64,000 nt of DNA from Bacillus sp. MM2020_1 (GCA_011250595.1 JAANMP010000003.1:1-64000); one strand, 5' to 3'; shown: positions 18,043 to 27,203, counted from the stretch's first letter. Made by a program: numbers and translations. Notes: generated from the sequence alone by a model not told the origin.

Positions 18043-18621
18043 ATGAAAAATAAATGGAAAATAGGTTTCCTGCTATTGTTTGGCATCAACCTTTTGTTCA
18101 CAATTGTAATGTTATCACTGGTCATGTTCCCATCAAATGGTCCGCAAACGAGTAAATTAAATGTTCCAATGGGTGAACATGTTTCCTTCCATGTTAAATC
18201 AAATAAGAATGATTTAAATAAACTCATCAATCATTATTTAAAAGAAGAGGCCGCTGACTCACCGATTGATTATCAGATCATTCTGGGGAAAGAGGTTGAA
18301 CTTTATGGTACCTTACCGTTCTTCAGTGAGGAATTAAATATGAAGTTAACTTTCGAGCCGAAGGCACTTGAAAATGGTGATTTGGTTTTAAAACAGAAAT
18401 CAATGACGATCGGCAGTTTACACCTTCCGATTTCATACGTCCTAAATTTTATTAGTGAAAATTATAAGATTCCTAAGGGAGTCGATATAAGACCCAAAGA
18501 TAAACTTATTTATGTCAATATGAAGCAATTGAAATTAAAAAGTGATATCAAAATAAAGGCAGACAAATTTGATTTGAAGAAGGATGACATTAGGTTTACG
18601 ATCCTAGTTCCAGTGAAATAG
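18043..18621 (+). CDS. ypmS: YpmS family (DUF2140) membrane-anchored protein
   Basis: A 192-residue protein with a single N-terminal membrane helix (about residues 7-30) and an extracytoplasmic beta-rich domain (DYQIILGKEVELYGTLPFF region), the DUF2140 pattern. GAGGAG lies just before the ATG, which directly follows the ypmR stop. Function unknown; its tie to the lipase gene is conserved in Bacillus. Confidence 0.9.
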   Translation: MKNKWKIGFLLLFGINLLFTIVMLSLVMFPSNGPQTSKLNVPMGEHVSFHVKSNKNDLNKLINHYLKEEAADSPIDYQIILGKEVELYGTLPFFSEELNMKLTFEPKALENGDLVLKQKSMTIGSLHLPISYVLNFISENYKIPKGVDIRPKDKLIYVNMKQLKLKSDIKIKADKFDLKKDDIRFTILVPVK

Positions 18622-18650
18622 GTGCCTCGTTTTTAGAGGCACCTTTATTA
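18621..18650. terminator. Terminator between convergent genes
   Basis: GGTGCCTC / GAGGCACC stem with TTTATTAAT on one side. It lies between ypmS (+) and the DUF4397 gene (-), so it may serve both. Confidence 0.8.
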
Positions 18651-19400
18651 ATCTCTAATTTGGATGAATTGGAGTTCTGGTTCATTACCTGTCATGCCCA
18701 AAAAGACAATGGTATAGCTTTCATTTGGCAAAAATTGAACCCTCGGCATCTCCAGTAAAACGGTCTTCGTGTCAGCCTCCCTTGCTTCCAAATTTACTGT
18801 CATCGGTGTTAACCCTAAATATTCGGTTGCCTGTTTGTAGGAAACCTTTGGAAAAACGACATCACGATCTTTGACTGCAATATCAAATGGAGGAGTATCG
18901 GGTGATAAATGAATAAAGCGCACCTTCGATTCGTTTACTGGTACCCTTGGTTGATTCTCAAATACTAACAGGCGCATTTTCTTAACAGAGTCGATTGCTG
19001 CGAGTGTATAGGACTTTCCAGGTTCAACGGTAATCTTCTTATTTAGGACACTGTCCACCATGTTTCCCGTGGGGTAAATGTCTATATGATGTTTTCCTGC
19101 TGTTAAAGGCAGAACAGCACTTACATTTTTAAAGGGTAAGTCCTTTATCGTGCGTTTCCCGTCAATATAGACATCAATGTTCGGGGAATCCGGGGAGGTG
19201 TGAAGGAAACGGACATTCGCTTCTAATTGTACCGGTTGGGGAGTAGTTCTCATGAAATACAGCGCTTTATTCATGTATTTTATATGTTTTAAATAATACT
19301 GCATGTGTAAGTTTGGAGATGAGTATTTATAAAATTGAGATAACATTTCATACATCGCCGCTTTTTGAAGATAATCGGAATGTGTTCTTTTCTCTGACAT
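18648..19400 (-). CDS. DUF4397 domain protein, two repeats
   Basis: A 250-residue protein whose start is set at 19400, where ATAGGAG lies eight bases before the ATG. An alpha-helical N-terminal part of about 60 residues (YLQKAAMYEMLSQFYKY) is followed by two beta-sandwich repeats beginning VRFLHTSPDSPNIDVYIDG and VRFIHLSPDTPPFDIAV, the DUF4397 signature. It has no signal peptide. The helical head resembles other Bacillaceae proteins of spore surfaces, but a spore role is only an inference. Confidence 0.85.
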   Translation of the reverse strand: MSEKRTHSDYLQKAAMYEMLSQFYKYSSPNLHMQYYLKHIKYMNKALYFMRTTPQPVQLEANVRFLHTSPDSPNIDVYIDGKRTIKDLPFKNVSAVLPLTAGKHHIDIYPTGNMVDSVLNKKITVEPGKSYTLAAIDSVKKMRLLVFENQPRVPVNESKVRFIHLSPDTPPFDIAVKDRDVVFPKVSYKQATEYLGLTPMTVNLEAREADTKTVLLEMPRVQFLPNESYTIVFLGMTGNEPELQFIQIRD

Positions 19401-19502
19401 TTTATCAACTCCTATCAAATGGATTACATAATAATTTATTCAAGCTTAAATAGGTAGGTGTCTAACTTATCATGATGTAAATTGAAAATTTTACATTTAT
19501 TA

Positions 19503-19531
19503 TTTACAAATGGTAATATTACACATATACT
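19503..19531 (+). promoter_or_regulatory. SigA-type promoter of the rsgA leader
   Basis: TTTACA (19503-19508), 17-bp spacer, TATACT (19526-19531). Expected transcription start near 19538, about 28 nt before the leader ORF. Confidence 0.72.
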
Positions 19532-19565
19532 GATAATAAATAAGTGCGAAAGTGGGTGACGTGCA

Positions 19566-19640
19566 ATGGTAATTGAAACAATGAGAGCAATCCGTTATTT
19601 GAATATTGTTGTTTGCACAGCCCAAAGATGTTCCGAGTAG
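19566..19640 (+). CDS. 24-codon leader peptide upstream of rsgA
   Basis: Short ORF with GGGTGA about seven bases before its ATG. It encodes 24 residues, starting MVIETMRAIRY and ending with two Cys (about 17 and 22), then TAG. Codons 17-20 (Cys-Thr-Ala-Gln) contain the ten bases 19615-19624, which can pair with 19681-19690, part of the downstream terminator hairpin. This is the arrangement expected for translation-coupled attenuation. The peptide itself matches nothing I recognise. Confidence 0.65.
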   Translation: MVIETMRAIRYLNIVVCTAQRCSE

Positions 19641-19707
19641 GGTCTCTTTGTACCCTTATTCCATCATGCGAATATAACCATGGGCTGTGTGTGCCTATGG
19701 TTTTTTA
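19615..19707 (+). promoter_or_regulatory. Putative transcription attenuator (antiterminator/terminator pair) of rsgA
   Basis: Terminator: AACCATGGG (19676-19684) pairs with CCTATGGTT (19694-19702), 9 bp with one G-U, followed by a T-rich tail. Competing structure: GCACAGCCCA (19615-19624) pairs with TGGGCTGTGT (19681-19690), 10 bp with one G-U, which would remove the left arm of the terminator. A small hairpin AGGGT/ACCCT (19639-19656) lies between. The two main structures are mutually exclusive. Confidence 0.7.
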
Positions 19708-19742
19708 TTTTGAAAAAATAATGATTCGCTGGAGGAATACAA

Positions 19743-20810
19743 TTGAATTTACTAACAATCGGTTTAACAGAAACTGTACAAAATGATTTTCAAACTATAA
19801 ATAAAAATAATGAGCTGGTTCTTGGCCGTGTTGCACTCGAACATAAACGAATGTACCGGGTTTGGACGGAGCAGGGTGAATTATTATGTGAGGTATCGGG
19901 AAGGTTCAGTTTTAATGCCATTAACCGCGAAGACTTCCCTGCTGTAGGTGATTGGGTTGCCCTAAAGCCGAGGAGCGACGAAGGCAAAGGTACGATATTG
20001 GCGATCATGCCGAGAAAAAGTAAGTTCTCAAGAAAATCAGCCGGGAATACGGCTGAAGAGCAAATTGTTGCGACCAATGTCGACACTGTTTTCCTGGTAA
20101 ATTCTCTGAATGAAGATTTGAATTTAAGAAGAATCGAACGCTATTTATTGCTTGCATGGGAAAGTGGGGCAAACCCGGTTATTGTTTTAAGTAAGGCAGA
20201 CCTTTGTCAGGACCTTGCCGGCAAGCTTGCTGAGGTCGAAGCGATTAGCTTGGGCGGGGTTCCTGTCATTGCAGTCAGTGCTGAAACGATGAGTGGATTT
20301 GAGAAACTGGAACCATTCTTACAGTTTGGTGAAACAATTGCTTTGCTGGGTTCATCAGGGGTAGGTAAATCAACATTAACGAATCGTCTTTTAGGAGAGG
20401 AAAAACAGCTGGTTCAGGATATTCGTTTGGCAGATGATAAAGGGCGTCATACCACGACGCACCGCGAGTTAATCCTCCTTCCGAATGGTAGTGTTTTGAT
20501 TGATACCCCGGGAATGAGGGAACTGCAGCTTTGGGAGAGCACAGACGGTTTACCGGAGACCTTTTCGGAAATTGAAGAATTAGCAGCCCGGTGTCGATAC
20601 CGAGATTGTCAGCATAAGAATGAACCCGGCTGTGCTGTGGTCATGGCGATCGATGAAGGAGTGCTTGGCGTTGATCGGCTGACCAGTTACAACAAACTGC
20701 AAAAGGAGTTGGCGTTTATCGAAAGGAAAGCAGATAAACGTGCACAGGCAGAAGTCAAAAAACAATGGAAAAATATAAACAAACAGATGAAGCAGCGAAA
20801 GAGCTTTTAA
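19743..20810 (+). CDS. rsgA: Ribosome small-subunit-dependent GTPase A, long form
   Basis: Circularly permuted GTPase acting late in 30S assembly. The TTG start has GGAGG seven bases upstream. Over 355 residues: an N-terminal OB-fold (to about 100), VLSKAD (G4), GSSGVGKSTL (G1 P-loop), DTPGMREL (G3) and a C-terminal zinc knuckle CRYRDCQHKNEPGC. It is about 55 residues longer than the housekeeping B. subtilis RsgA (YloQ, about 298), closer to the E. coli length, so it may be a second, conditionally expressed copy. Its leader is an apparent attenuator. Confidence 0.93.
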   Translation: MNLLTIGLTETVQNDFQTINKNNELVLGRVALEHKRMYRVWTEQGELLCEVSGRFSFNAINREDFPAVGDWVALKPRSDEGKGTILAIMPRKSKFSRKSAGNTAEEQIVATNVDTVFLVNSLNEDLNLRRIERYLLLAWESGANPVIVLSKADLCQDLAGKLAEVEAISLGGVPVIAVSAETMSGFEKLEPFLQFGETIALLGSSGVGKSTLTNRLLGEEKQLVQDIRLADDKGRHTTTHRELILLPNGSVLIDTPGMRELQLWESTDGLPETFSEIEELAARCRYRDCQHKNEPGCAVVMAIDEGVLGVDRLTSYNKLQKELAFIERKADKRAQAEVKKQWKNINKQMKQRKSF

Positions 20811-20949
20811 TAATTGTAAAGCTGAGCAAGTTAGGTGGATGACACACTTTCTTGTTTGGCTTTTTTTGATAAGTTCAGAGATTTTATTTTTCCTGACAAT
20901 TCTTGTATACTCTAACTCAAAGCAAAATAATCTTAAAGGGGTGGGAAAC

Positions 20950-21489
20950 TTGGAAAAGCAATATCAGGTTGCAACGTTTGCCGGCGGCTGTTTTTGGTGT
21001 ATGGTAAAACCATTTGATGAGCAGCCCGGCATTAAAAGTGTGATTTCCGGCTACACAGGGGGGACGGTAGAAAACCCGACCTATCAACAAGTATGTACAG
21101 ATACCACCGGCCATTTTGAAGCAGTGCAAATCACCTATGATCCAGAGATTTTTCCTTATGAAAAACTTTTGGAGTTATTTTGGCAGCAAATTGACCCAAC
21201 CGACCCAGGGGGACAATTTCATGATCGGGGACAGTCGTACCAAACGGCTATATTCTACCACGATGATACACAAAAAAAGCTTGCTGAACAGTCAAAGCAA
21301 GCATTACAGAAAAGCGGTCGTTTTACTAGACCGATTGTGACACCAATCTTGCCCGCACAGACCTTCTATCCGGCAGAAGACTATCATCAGCACTACTATA
21401 AGAAAAATCGGAGCCATTATGAATCCTATCATGTAGGCTCGGGTCGTGCGGGTTTTATTCAAAGTCATTGGGGGGAGAATAATGAATAA
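20950..21489 (+). CDS. msrA: Peptide-methionine (S)-S-oxide reductase MsrA
   Basis: Reduces the S-epimer of methionine sulfoxide in proteins. The frame is open from 20839, but AAAGGGGTGGG just before the TTG at 20950 points to a 179-residue cytosolic protein, which fits the family. The nucleophile is in [19 protein letters not shown] and EDYHQHYY are family blocks. The upstream stretch 20839-20949 would encode a hydrophobic segment, but its ATG touches its only ribosome site, so I treat it as non-coding. Overlaps msrB by 8 bp. Confidence 0.94.
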   Translation: MEKQYQVATFAGGCFWCMVKPFDEQPGIKSVISGYTGGTVENPTYQQVCTDTTGHFEAVQITYDPEIFPYEKLLELFWQQIDPTDPGGQFHDRGQSYQTAIFYHDDTQKKLAEQSKQALQKSGRFTRPIVTPILPAQTFYPAEDYHQHYYKKNRSHYESYHVGSGRAGFIQSHWGENNE

Positions 21490-21922
21490 TAAGAATGTTG
21501 AACAGCTGAAAAAGGATTTAACACCGATACAGTATGAAGTCACACAAAACAGTGGAACAGAACCTCCGTTTCGAAATGAATATTGGAATGAAACAAGAGA
21601 GGGGATTTATGTGGATTTAGTCTCTGGGAATCCGTTGTTTAGCTCGTTAGATAAGTTCGACGCCGGCTGCGGCTGGCCGAGCTTTACGAAACCTATTCAA
21701 GCGGAAGAAGTGGTTGAAAAAGCTGATTTCAGTCATTTTATGACTCGGACAGAGGTAAGAAGTAAATCAGCCGATTCCCATTTAGGTCATGTCTTTCCTG
21801 ACGGACCGGACCCAACTGGCTTGCGTTATTGTATCAACTCTGCCGCCTTACGGTTTATTCCAAAAGATGAACTCGAAAAAGAAGGATACGGGGAATTCAC
21901 CAAATTATTCGAGGCAAAATAA
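21482..21922 (+). CDS. msrB: Peptide-methionine (R)-S-oxide reductase MsrB
   Basis: Reduces the R-epimer of methionine sulfoxide. The start at 21482 has GGGGGAG six bases upstream and overlaps the msrA stop. The 146 residues include [16 protein letters not shown] and [11 protein letters not shown] with the catalytic Cys. The two zinc CxxC pairs of other MsrB proteins are absent, as in the B. subtilis enzyme. It forms an msrA-msrB operon. Confidence 0.95.
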   Translation: MNNKNVEQLKKDLTPIQYEVTQNSGTEPPFRNEYWNETREGIYVDLVSGNPLFSSLDKFDAGCGWPSFTKPIQAEEVVEKADFSHFMTRTEVRSKSADSHLGHVFPDGPDPTGLRYCINSAALRFIPKDELEKEGYGEFTKLFEAK

Positions 21923-22003
21923 AAAAGCCGAGCTTTTGAAGTGACCACGTAAAGTTGGATTATTGTCCAACTTTAAGTGATTCACATCATTTGCGGCTTT
22001 TTT
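21921..22003. terminator. Composite terminator between msrB and the DUF502 gene
   Basis: Outer arms AAAAAAGCCG and CGGCTTTTTT (21994-22003) enclose a second hairpin AAAGTTGGA / TCCAACTTT (around 21951-21974). The symmetric T/A tails allow termination on both strands. Confidence 0.78.
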
Positions 22004-22592
22004 ATTTTGCCTTTTGATTGGAGCTTGAAGTCATCCCGCCAGATAGGATAAATTTCATCGCTTCCTCAGGTTTAACGTCGATAATTTCTACTTGTTCTTT
22101 TGGAATCAAAAAAGTAAACCCAGCAACTTGGAACGTTTGTGGAATATAAACAGCAACATGGTCCTTTAATGGAGAATAAAAGTCCTCCAATTGTTCCGAA
22201 GTAATAAACCCCATGCTGCGCATCTCGGTTCCCGGAATAACTACAAGTGCAACCTTGGAAAAAGATTTTTTCTCCCCAAGAAAGGATTGGACCGTGTCTT
22301 TTATAACGGAATAGATCGTTTTGACAACAGGAATCTTATCTAGAAGAATATCAATCAACCTGATGATTTTTCCCGATATATATTTCGTAGATAACCATCC
22401 TAAAACAGTAATTAAGAGGATGGTTGTCAGTAAGCCAATCCCGGGAATGTAGTCTTCCTTTAAATAAGGCCTCAGTGTATTACCGAGTAAACCGTCTAAA
22501 AATAAAAAAGTTTTGTAAATCACATAAATCACAAGGATGATAGGGACAATCGTTAAAATGCCGTTAATAAAGTTTTTCAAAATAGATTTCAT
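22002..22592 (-). CDS. DUF502 family membrane protein
   Basis: A 196-residue protein with two membrane helices near the N-terminus (ILTIVPIILVIYVIY and GLLTTILLITVLGWL) and a soluble domain with the DUF502 blocks IPVVKTIYSVIKDT and VVIPGTEMRSMGF. GCAGGTG lies five bases before the ATG at 22592, which I prefer to the ATG 24 bases upstream. Its function is not established. Confidence 0.85.
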   Translation of the reverse strand: MKSILKNFINGILTIVPIILVIYVIYKTFLFLDGLLGNTLRPYLKEDYIPGIGLLTTILLITVLGWLSTKYISGKIIRLIDILLDKIPVVKTIYSVIKDTVQSFLGEKKSFSKVALVVIPGTEMRSMGFITSEQLEDFYSPLKDHVAVYIPQTFQVAGFTFLIPKEQVEIIDVKPEEAMKFILSGGMTSSSNQKAK

Positions 22593-22710
22593 CGTTTCAC
22601 CTGCAATTTTTATCATTGTATTTCATAATATAGGCGAATGCACATACGGGTCAAGTACCTACTTCATAAAGTAACATTGTTAAGAAACAATTTCGTGAGG
22701 AGTGAAGTGT

Positions 22711-22863
22711 ATGTTTTACGGACATGGTGGTTGTGGTTACCCTGCAGGAGGTTGTGGATATCCTGCATACCCTGTAGGAGGTTGCGGAATCGGCAGTGGA
22801 TTTGCGTTAATTGTCGTCCTATTTATCCTTTTAATCATTATCGGGGCGAGCTGGGGCTATTAA
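22711..22863 (+). CDS. YjcZ family sporulation peptide
   Basis: A 50-residue Gly/Tyr/Cys-rich peptide. Its N-terminal half has [21 protein letters not shown] repeats, and its C-terminal half is one membrane helix ([14 protein letters not shown]) ending in ASWGY, the hallmark of the YjcZ/SscA-like family produced in sporulating Bacillaceae. GTGAGGAG precedes the ATG. A terminator follows directly, so it is monocistronic. Confidence 0.9.
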   Translation: MFYGHGGCGYPAGGCGYPAYPVGGCGIGSGFALIVVLFILLIIIGASWGY

Positions 22864-22876
22864 TCGATCAAATAAA

Positions 22877-22910
22877 GGCTGACTCTAACCGAGTCAGCCG
22901 TTTCTATTTT
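22877..22910 (+). terminator. Intrinsic terminator of the YjcZ-type gene
   Basis: GGCTGACTC / GAGTCAGCC stem, 5-nt loop, then GTTTCTATTTTT. Confidence 0.85.
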
Positions 22911-22965
22911 TGATGAAATAAGCGGACTATATGTCGGTGACGATGGCGCCGAAATACTTTAATGC

Positions 22966-24327
22966 TTACCCAATCGTTACTTTTTCCTTCGGATATTTGT
23001 ATTTTTCCTTGCTGCCTTTGCCTCTTAAAATCAGTAAACAGGTTACAATACCCACTCTCCCAATAAACATCAGGATAATGATGAGAATTTGTCCAAAGGT
23101 GGTAAGTCTTGGGGTTAAGCCCAGCGACAATCCATTGGTACCAAAAGCCGAAGAAACTTCGAAAATAACCTCAAGGACTGTGCCGTGTTCGGTTATTGAT
23201 AAAATTAAAATGGAAAATAAACATAAAAATGCTCCGGTCATGATGACAATAAATGATTTCAGGACATCCTCACTTAGCAGTTCACGTCTAAAGATTTTTA
23301 TTGAGCTTTTTCCCTGTGCATAAAATATGATGGCTAGAATAACGATGGCAAACGTGGTAGTTCGTATCCCTCCACTCGCACTGCTCGGTGAGCCGCCAAT
23401 GAACATTAATATCGACAGGAATAGTTGGTTGCTCGGTGTAAAATCATTGATATCCATGGTTGCCAATCCCGCACTTTTAGTGGTGACGGAATTAAATAAA
23501 GAGTAAAAAAACGATTCATGCCAATTTTTATCTGAAAAAAAGTTTTGGCTGTCAAAAATGTAAATCAATAAAGCACCGATAAGGGTAAGAAGGACAAACG
23601 TTATCGTGGTTAACTTCGTATATAGGGTAAAATGAAACTTCTTCCTTTTATTCAGGTTTAATAAGAATTCCAAAACCTCAACCATCACTGGAAATCCAAT
23701 GGCACCAACAATCATCAACAAAATTATTACTGTTTGGACAAAATAGTCCGCACTGTATGGACTGAGTGACGCATCTGTAAGATCGAATCCTGCATTGGTC
23801 GTGGCGCTGATGGATGCAAAAAATCCATGTTTAAAAGCAGAAAATGGACCTTCGAAATAGTTTAAAAAGCGAATTCCTAAGATAATTCCGCCCACAAATT
23901 CAAATGAAATAAAAATAATGAGAATTCGTTTTGCCAACTGAACCAATCCAGCTAAGTTTGATTGATTTTGATCAATCATAATCAATTGTCTTTCTTTTAA
24001 CCCTACTTTTTTCCCGAGCATAATCCACAAGAATGTACTTAAGGACATAACCCCTAACCCGCCTAATTGCAGAATTAAGCATAAGAGAAATATTCCGAAG
24101 TTGCTAAAGGTATCCTTAATTGAAATGACACTTAAACCAGTTACGCTTATCGCGCTGGCCGAGGTAAACATAGCATCGATAAAGCTTAGTGAAACATTCT
24201 CGCGGTGGGCCATAGGTATTTTTAATAAAAGCGTAGAAATGACTAAAGCAGATAAATAAAAAATAACAATTAATTGGATCGTTGAAAGCTCTTTTGTTTT
24301 TAACTTTATTTTGTTGATTGCGCTCAT
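22966..24327 (-). CDS. Ktr/Trk-type potassium channel subunit (KtrB/KtrD family)
   Basis: Membrane K+ (or Na+/K+) uptake subunit with four M1-P-M2 units. The pore filters are visible as SAISVTGLS, ATTNAGFD, TTKSAGLA and AFGTNGLSLG, each with its key Gly. The IGGSPSSASGGIRTTT gate region precedes the third M2 helix. The start is placed at 24327 (453 residues), with AAGGA nine bases upstream. No KtrA/KtrC regulatory partner is adjacent, as for stand-alone ktrD in B. subtilis. Confidence 0.92.
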   Translation of the reverse strand: MSAINKIKLKTKELSTIQLIVIFYLSALVISTLLLKIPMAHRENVSLSFIDAMFTSASAISVTGLSVISIKDTFSNFGIFLLCLILQLGGLGVMSLSTFLWIMLGKKVGLKERQLIMIDQNQSNLAGLVQLAKRILIIFISFEFVGGIILGIRFLNYFEGPFSAFKHGFFASISATTNAGFDLTDASLSPYSADYFVQTVIILLMIVGAIGFPVMVEVLEFLLNLNKRKKFHFTLYTKLTTITFVLLTLIGALLIYIFDSQNFFSDKNWHESFFYSLFNSVTTKSAGLATMDINDFTPSNQLFLSILMFIGGSPSSASGGIRTTTFAIVILAIIFYAQGKSSIKIFRRELLSEDVLKSFIVIMTGAFLCLFSILILSITEHGTVLEVIFEVSSAFGTNGLSLGLTPRLTTFGQILIIILMFIGRVGIVTCLLILRGKGSKEKYKYPKEKVTIG

Positions 24328-24508
24328 CAGGTTCATTCCTTCTGTATTCTATTTGTAATTTTATATGAAACATCAGGAAATGTAAAAGGCTGCATTAACG
24401 TAACGGACTTGGTTTCCACTTTTTCTTATAAATAACATGAAAGAAACAAATAAACCATTCATACAATTTCTATAAGGCCTGCCTAATTTAATAAGGAAGT
24501 GATTCCCA

Positions 24509-25855
24509 ATGGATCATTCTTTTCTAATAAAACCAATGCTCGATGACATCTACCCTGTCATTGATTATGGCAAAGGAATTTATTTGTTTGATATGGATGG
24601 AAAAAGGTATTTAGATGGGGCTTCCGGTGCCGTAACTGCCAATATTGGTCATGGTGTAACGGAGATCATTGAAGCAATGAATGAACAAGCAAAAAAGGTT
24701 TCATTTGTGTATCGCTCACAATTTACGAGTGATGCTGCGGAAAGTTTAGCTAAAAAAATTGCTACTATGCTACCCGGAGATCTCAATTGGTGTTTTTTCG
24801 TTAACAGTGGTTCTGAAGCAACGGAAACAGCCATGAAAATGGCGATTCAATATTGGCAGGAAAAGGGTGTTCAAACGAAAACCAAGGTGTTATCGAGATG
24901 GGTAAGCTACCACGGGATTACCCTTGGAGCGCTTTCGATGTCAGGTCATACTGGCAGGAGAGCAAGATTTGTACCACTTTTAGAGGATTTCCCAGTCATT
25001 AACCCCCCGTATTGCTACCGTTGCCCGTATAACCTCAAGGAAGCTAACTGTGGCTATTTATGTGCCCATGAGTTAGAAACAGCGATTAAGCGGATTGGAG
25101 CGGAGCAAATCGCTGCTTTTATCGCTGAACCAGTCATTGGCGCTGCTGGCGGAGCAATTGCCCCACCAAAAGATTACTACAAGGTCATTAAGAAAATATG
25201 TGAGGAAAATGACATCCTTTTTATCGCTGACGAAGTCATGACTGGCTGTGGCCGGACGGGCACAATGCTTGCTTGTGAACAGTGGGGAATCAGTCCTGAT
25301 ATTGTTGCCTTAGGAAAAGGAATGGGTGCAGGTTATGCGCCGATTGCAGCTGCAATTGCAACGGAAAAAGTCATCGAGCCGATCTTGGCAGGAACGAAGG
25401 TGGTTATGAGCGGACATACCTTAAGTGCCAATCCCCAAGCCTGTGCGACGGCCTTAGCCGTTCTCGAGTATGTTGAACAAAACAATATTATTCAAGAGGT
25501 AGAAGGTAAAGGAGCCTATTTACGAACACAGCTTGAAAAATTAAAATCTCTCTTTACGTTTATTGGTGATGTCCGCGGCAAGGGGCTGTTACTTGGAATA
25601 GAATTTGTTCAAGATGCTGTTTCAAAAACCGCATTTCCTAGAAATGCGCTGATTACCCAAAGAATTGTAGCACTCGCGAAGGAAAAAGGGCTGCTTGTGT
25701 ACCCGGCTGGTGCCGGGAATGATGGAATAAACGGCGACTCAATTATTATTTCTCCTCCATTAACTATCAATAAAAAAGAAATGGAGGAACTAGTTCATTT
25801 CCTAAAAGAGACATTTAATGATTTTTCAAATCAACTGAATGAAGGGAAGGGGTGA
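24509..25855 (+). CDS. yodT: Class III aminotransferase of lysine catabolism (YodT)
   Basis: PLP enzyme (448 residues). The PLP Lys is in ALGKGMGAGYAP (about residue 270), with the FIADEVMTGCGRTG Asp and VNSGSEATETAMK phosphate loop. In this cluster its likely substrate is N6-acetyl-beta-lysine or a related omega-acetamido amino acid, giving a 3-keto acid; that is inference from neighbours. It is the first gene of the yodT-S-R-Q unit. A CATACAAT at 24460-24467 matches a SigE -10 but lacks a good -35. AAGGAAGTGATT precedes the ATG. Confidence 0.9.
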   Translation: MDHSFLIKPMLDDIYPVIDYGKGIYLFDMDGKRYLDGASGAVTANIGHGVTEIIEAMNEQAKKVSFVYRSQFTSDAAESLAKKIATMLPGDLNWCFFVNSGSEATETAMKMAIQYWQEKGVQTKTKVLSRWVSYHGITLGALSMSGHTGRRARFVPLLEDFPVINPPYCYRCPYNLKEANCGYLCAHELETAIKRIGAEQIAAFIAEPVIGAAGGAIAPPKDYYKVIKKICEENDILFIADEVMTGCGRTGTMLACEQWGISPDIVALGKGMGAGYAPIAAAIATEKVIEPILAGTKVVMSGHTLSANPQACATALAVLEYVEQNNIIQEVEGKGAYLRTQLEKLKSLFTFIGDVRGKGLLLGIEFVQDAVSKTAFPRNALITQRIVALAKEKGLLVYPAGAGNDGINGDSIIISPPLTINKKEMEELVHFLKETFNDFSNQLNEGKG

Positions 25856-25860
25856 GGTAA

Positions 25861-26553
25861 ATGGAAAATCCATTCGGAAAAATTACCAACTTAGCAGCTG
25901 TTATGGAATTTTTTCATGACGGTATGACATTGATGTTTGGCGGTTTTGGCGGGGTCGGTTCTCCGCCGGCATTAATTGATGGCATTCTTGAAAAAGGGGT
26001 ACGTGATCTCACTTTAATTGGAAACGACACAGGATTCCCGCATATTGGCATTGGGAAATTAGTGAGTCAGCAAAGGGCAGTGAAAGTGATTGCTTCTCAT
26101 ATCGGCTCCAACCCTTTCGCAGGACAGTTCATGCATGAGGGAAAACTGGAGGTTGAGTTTTCTCCGCAGGGAATATTAGCTGAAAGAATCCGTGCCGGCG
26201 GTGTCGGCCTGCCAGCCATATTGTCAGATATCGGCATGGACAATGAACTGGTGGTGAAAGATAAACCCTATTATTCTCTGGCAGATAAGAAGTATCTTGT
26301 TGAAACAGCATTAACTGCTGAAGTGTCGATAGTGTATGCGAAAAAAGCCGATGCATATGGTAATTTAATTTACGACAAAAGTGCCCGTAATACAAATCCG
26401 CTGGTTGCGATGGCAGGGGATATCACAATTGCGGAAGTTGAGGAAATTGTACCGCTTGGCAGTCTAGACCCCGATTCTATCATAACGCAAGGAGTGTTCG
26501 TGGATTATATCATTCCATCTAAGGGGGTGAACTGGAAATGGGCATGGCAGTAG
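25861..26553 (+). CDS. yodS: 3-oxoacid CoA-transferase, A subunit (YodS)
   Basis: Alpha subunit of a family I CoA-transferase (230 residues) with the CoA-binding GGFGGVGSPPALID motif at about 27-40 and ERIRAGGVGLPAI further on. With the B subunit it would activate the keto acid produced by YodT as a CoA ester. GTGAGGTAA lies just before the ATG, 5 bp after yodT. It overlaps the B gene by 16 bp. Confidence 0.92.
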   Translation: MENPFGKITNLAAVMEFFHDGMTLMFGGFGGVGSPPALIDGILEKGVRDLTLIGNDTGFPHIGIGKLVSQQRAVKVIASHIGSNPFAGQFMHEGKLEVEFSPQGILAERIRAGGVGLPAILSDIGMDNELVVKDKPYYSLADKKYLVETALTAEVSIVYAKKADAYGNLIYDKSARNTNPLVAMAGDITIAEVEEIVPLGSLDPDSIITQGVFVDYIIPSKGVNWKWAWQ

Positions 26554-27203
26554 ACATTCGGAATCAAATGGCTAAAAGGGCAGCAGAGGAAATTCAAACG
26601 GGAATGGTTGTCAACCTGGGGATTGGAATCCCCTCGCTCGTTCCCAATCATTTGCCAACAGAGACTATGGTAATGTTTCATGCCGAAAACGGCATTACTG
26701 GTATGGGACCAAGCCCAAGTATGGGAGAAGAAGATGAAAATTTATGTAATGCCGGAGGATTTCCAGTTACGCTGAACAAGGGTGGATCTTACTGTGATAG
26801 TGCGATTTCATTTGGAATGATTCGCCGCGGCAGAGTGGATATTACGATTTTAGGCTCACTGCAGGTAAGTAAAAATGGCGATCTTGCTAACTGGATCGTC
26901 CCTGGAAAAAAGGTCCCGGGTATGGGCGGAGCGATGGAACTCGCTCAAAAAGCTAAAAAAGTCATTGTTGTCATGAATCATTGCGATAAACAAGGGAAGC
27001 CCAAAATTGTCAAATCATGTACATTACCATTAACTTCAGCAGCCTGTGTCGATATAATTATCACCGATTTAGCTGTTTTCACGGTTAACGAAGAAGGGTT
27101 ACTATTAACCGAATTGTTTGCCCCTTATAGTTTAGAAAATGTTGTTAACAAAACTGGGTGTGAATTCAAAATAAGGGAAACTGTTCGTATGATTCCGTAC
27201 TAA
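26538..27203 (+). CDS. yodR: 3-oxoacid CoA-transferase, B subunit (YodR)
   Basis: Beta subunit (221 residues) carrying the catalytic Glu in HAENGITGMGP (about residue 51), the residue that forms the glutamyl-CoA thioester. NLGIGIPSL and GGAMELAQKAKKVIV are family blocks. GGGGGTGA lies eight bases before the ATG, inside the A-subunit gene. The acyl substrate is inferred from context only. Confidence 0.92.
   Translation: MGMAVDIRNQMAKRAAEEIQTGMVVNLGIGIPSLVPNHLPTETMVMFHAENGITGMGPSPSMGEEDENLCNAGGFPVTLNKGGSYCDSAISFGMIRRGRVDITILGSLQVSKNGDLANWIVPGKKVPGMGGAMELAQKAKKVIVVMNHCDKQGKPKIVKSCTLPLTSAACVDIIITDLAVFTVNEEGLLLTELFAPYSLENVVNKTGCEFKIRETVRMIPY

Noticed and set aside
20839-20949. N-terminal hydrophobic extension of MsrA, which would make it membrane-anchored.
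   Set aside because: The upstream ATG has no properly spaced ribosome site, while the TTG at 20950 has an excellent one and gives the normal family length.
21482-21922. MsrB lacks the zinc CxxC pairs.
   Set aside because: A known sub-type that includes B. subtilis MsrB; not unusual.
24460-24467. CATACAAT upstream of yodT as a SigE -10.
   Set aside because: Matches the -10 but the region 13-15 bp upstream (GAAAGAA) is a poor SigE -35. Mentioned in the yodT entry but not called as a promoter.
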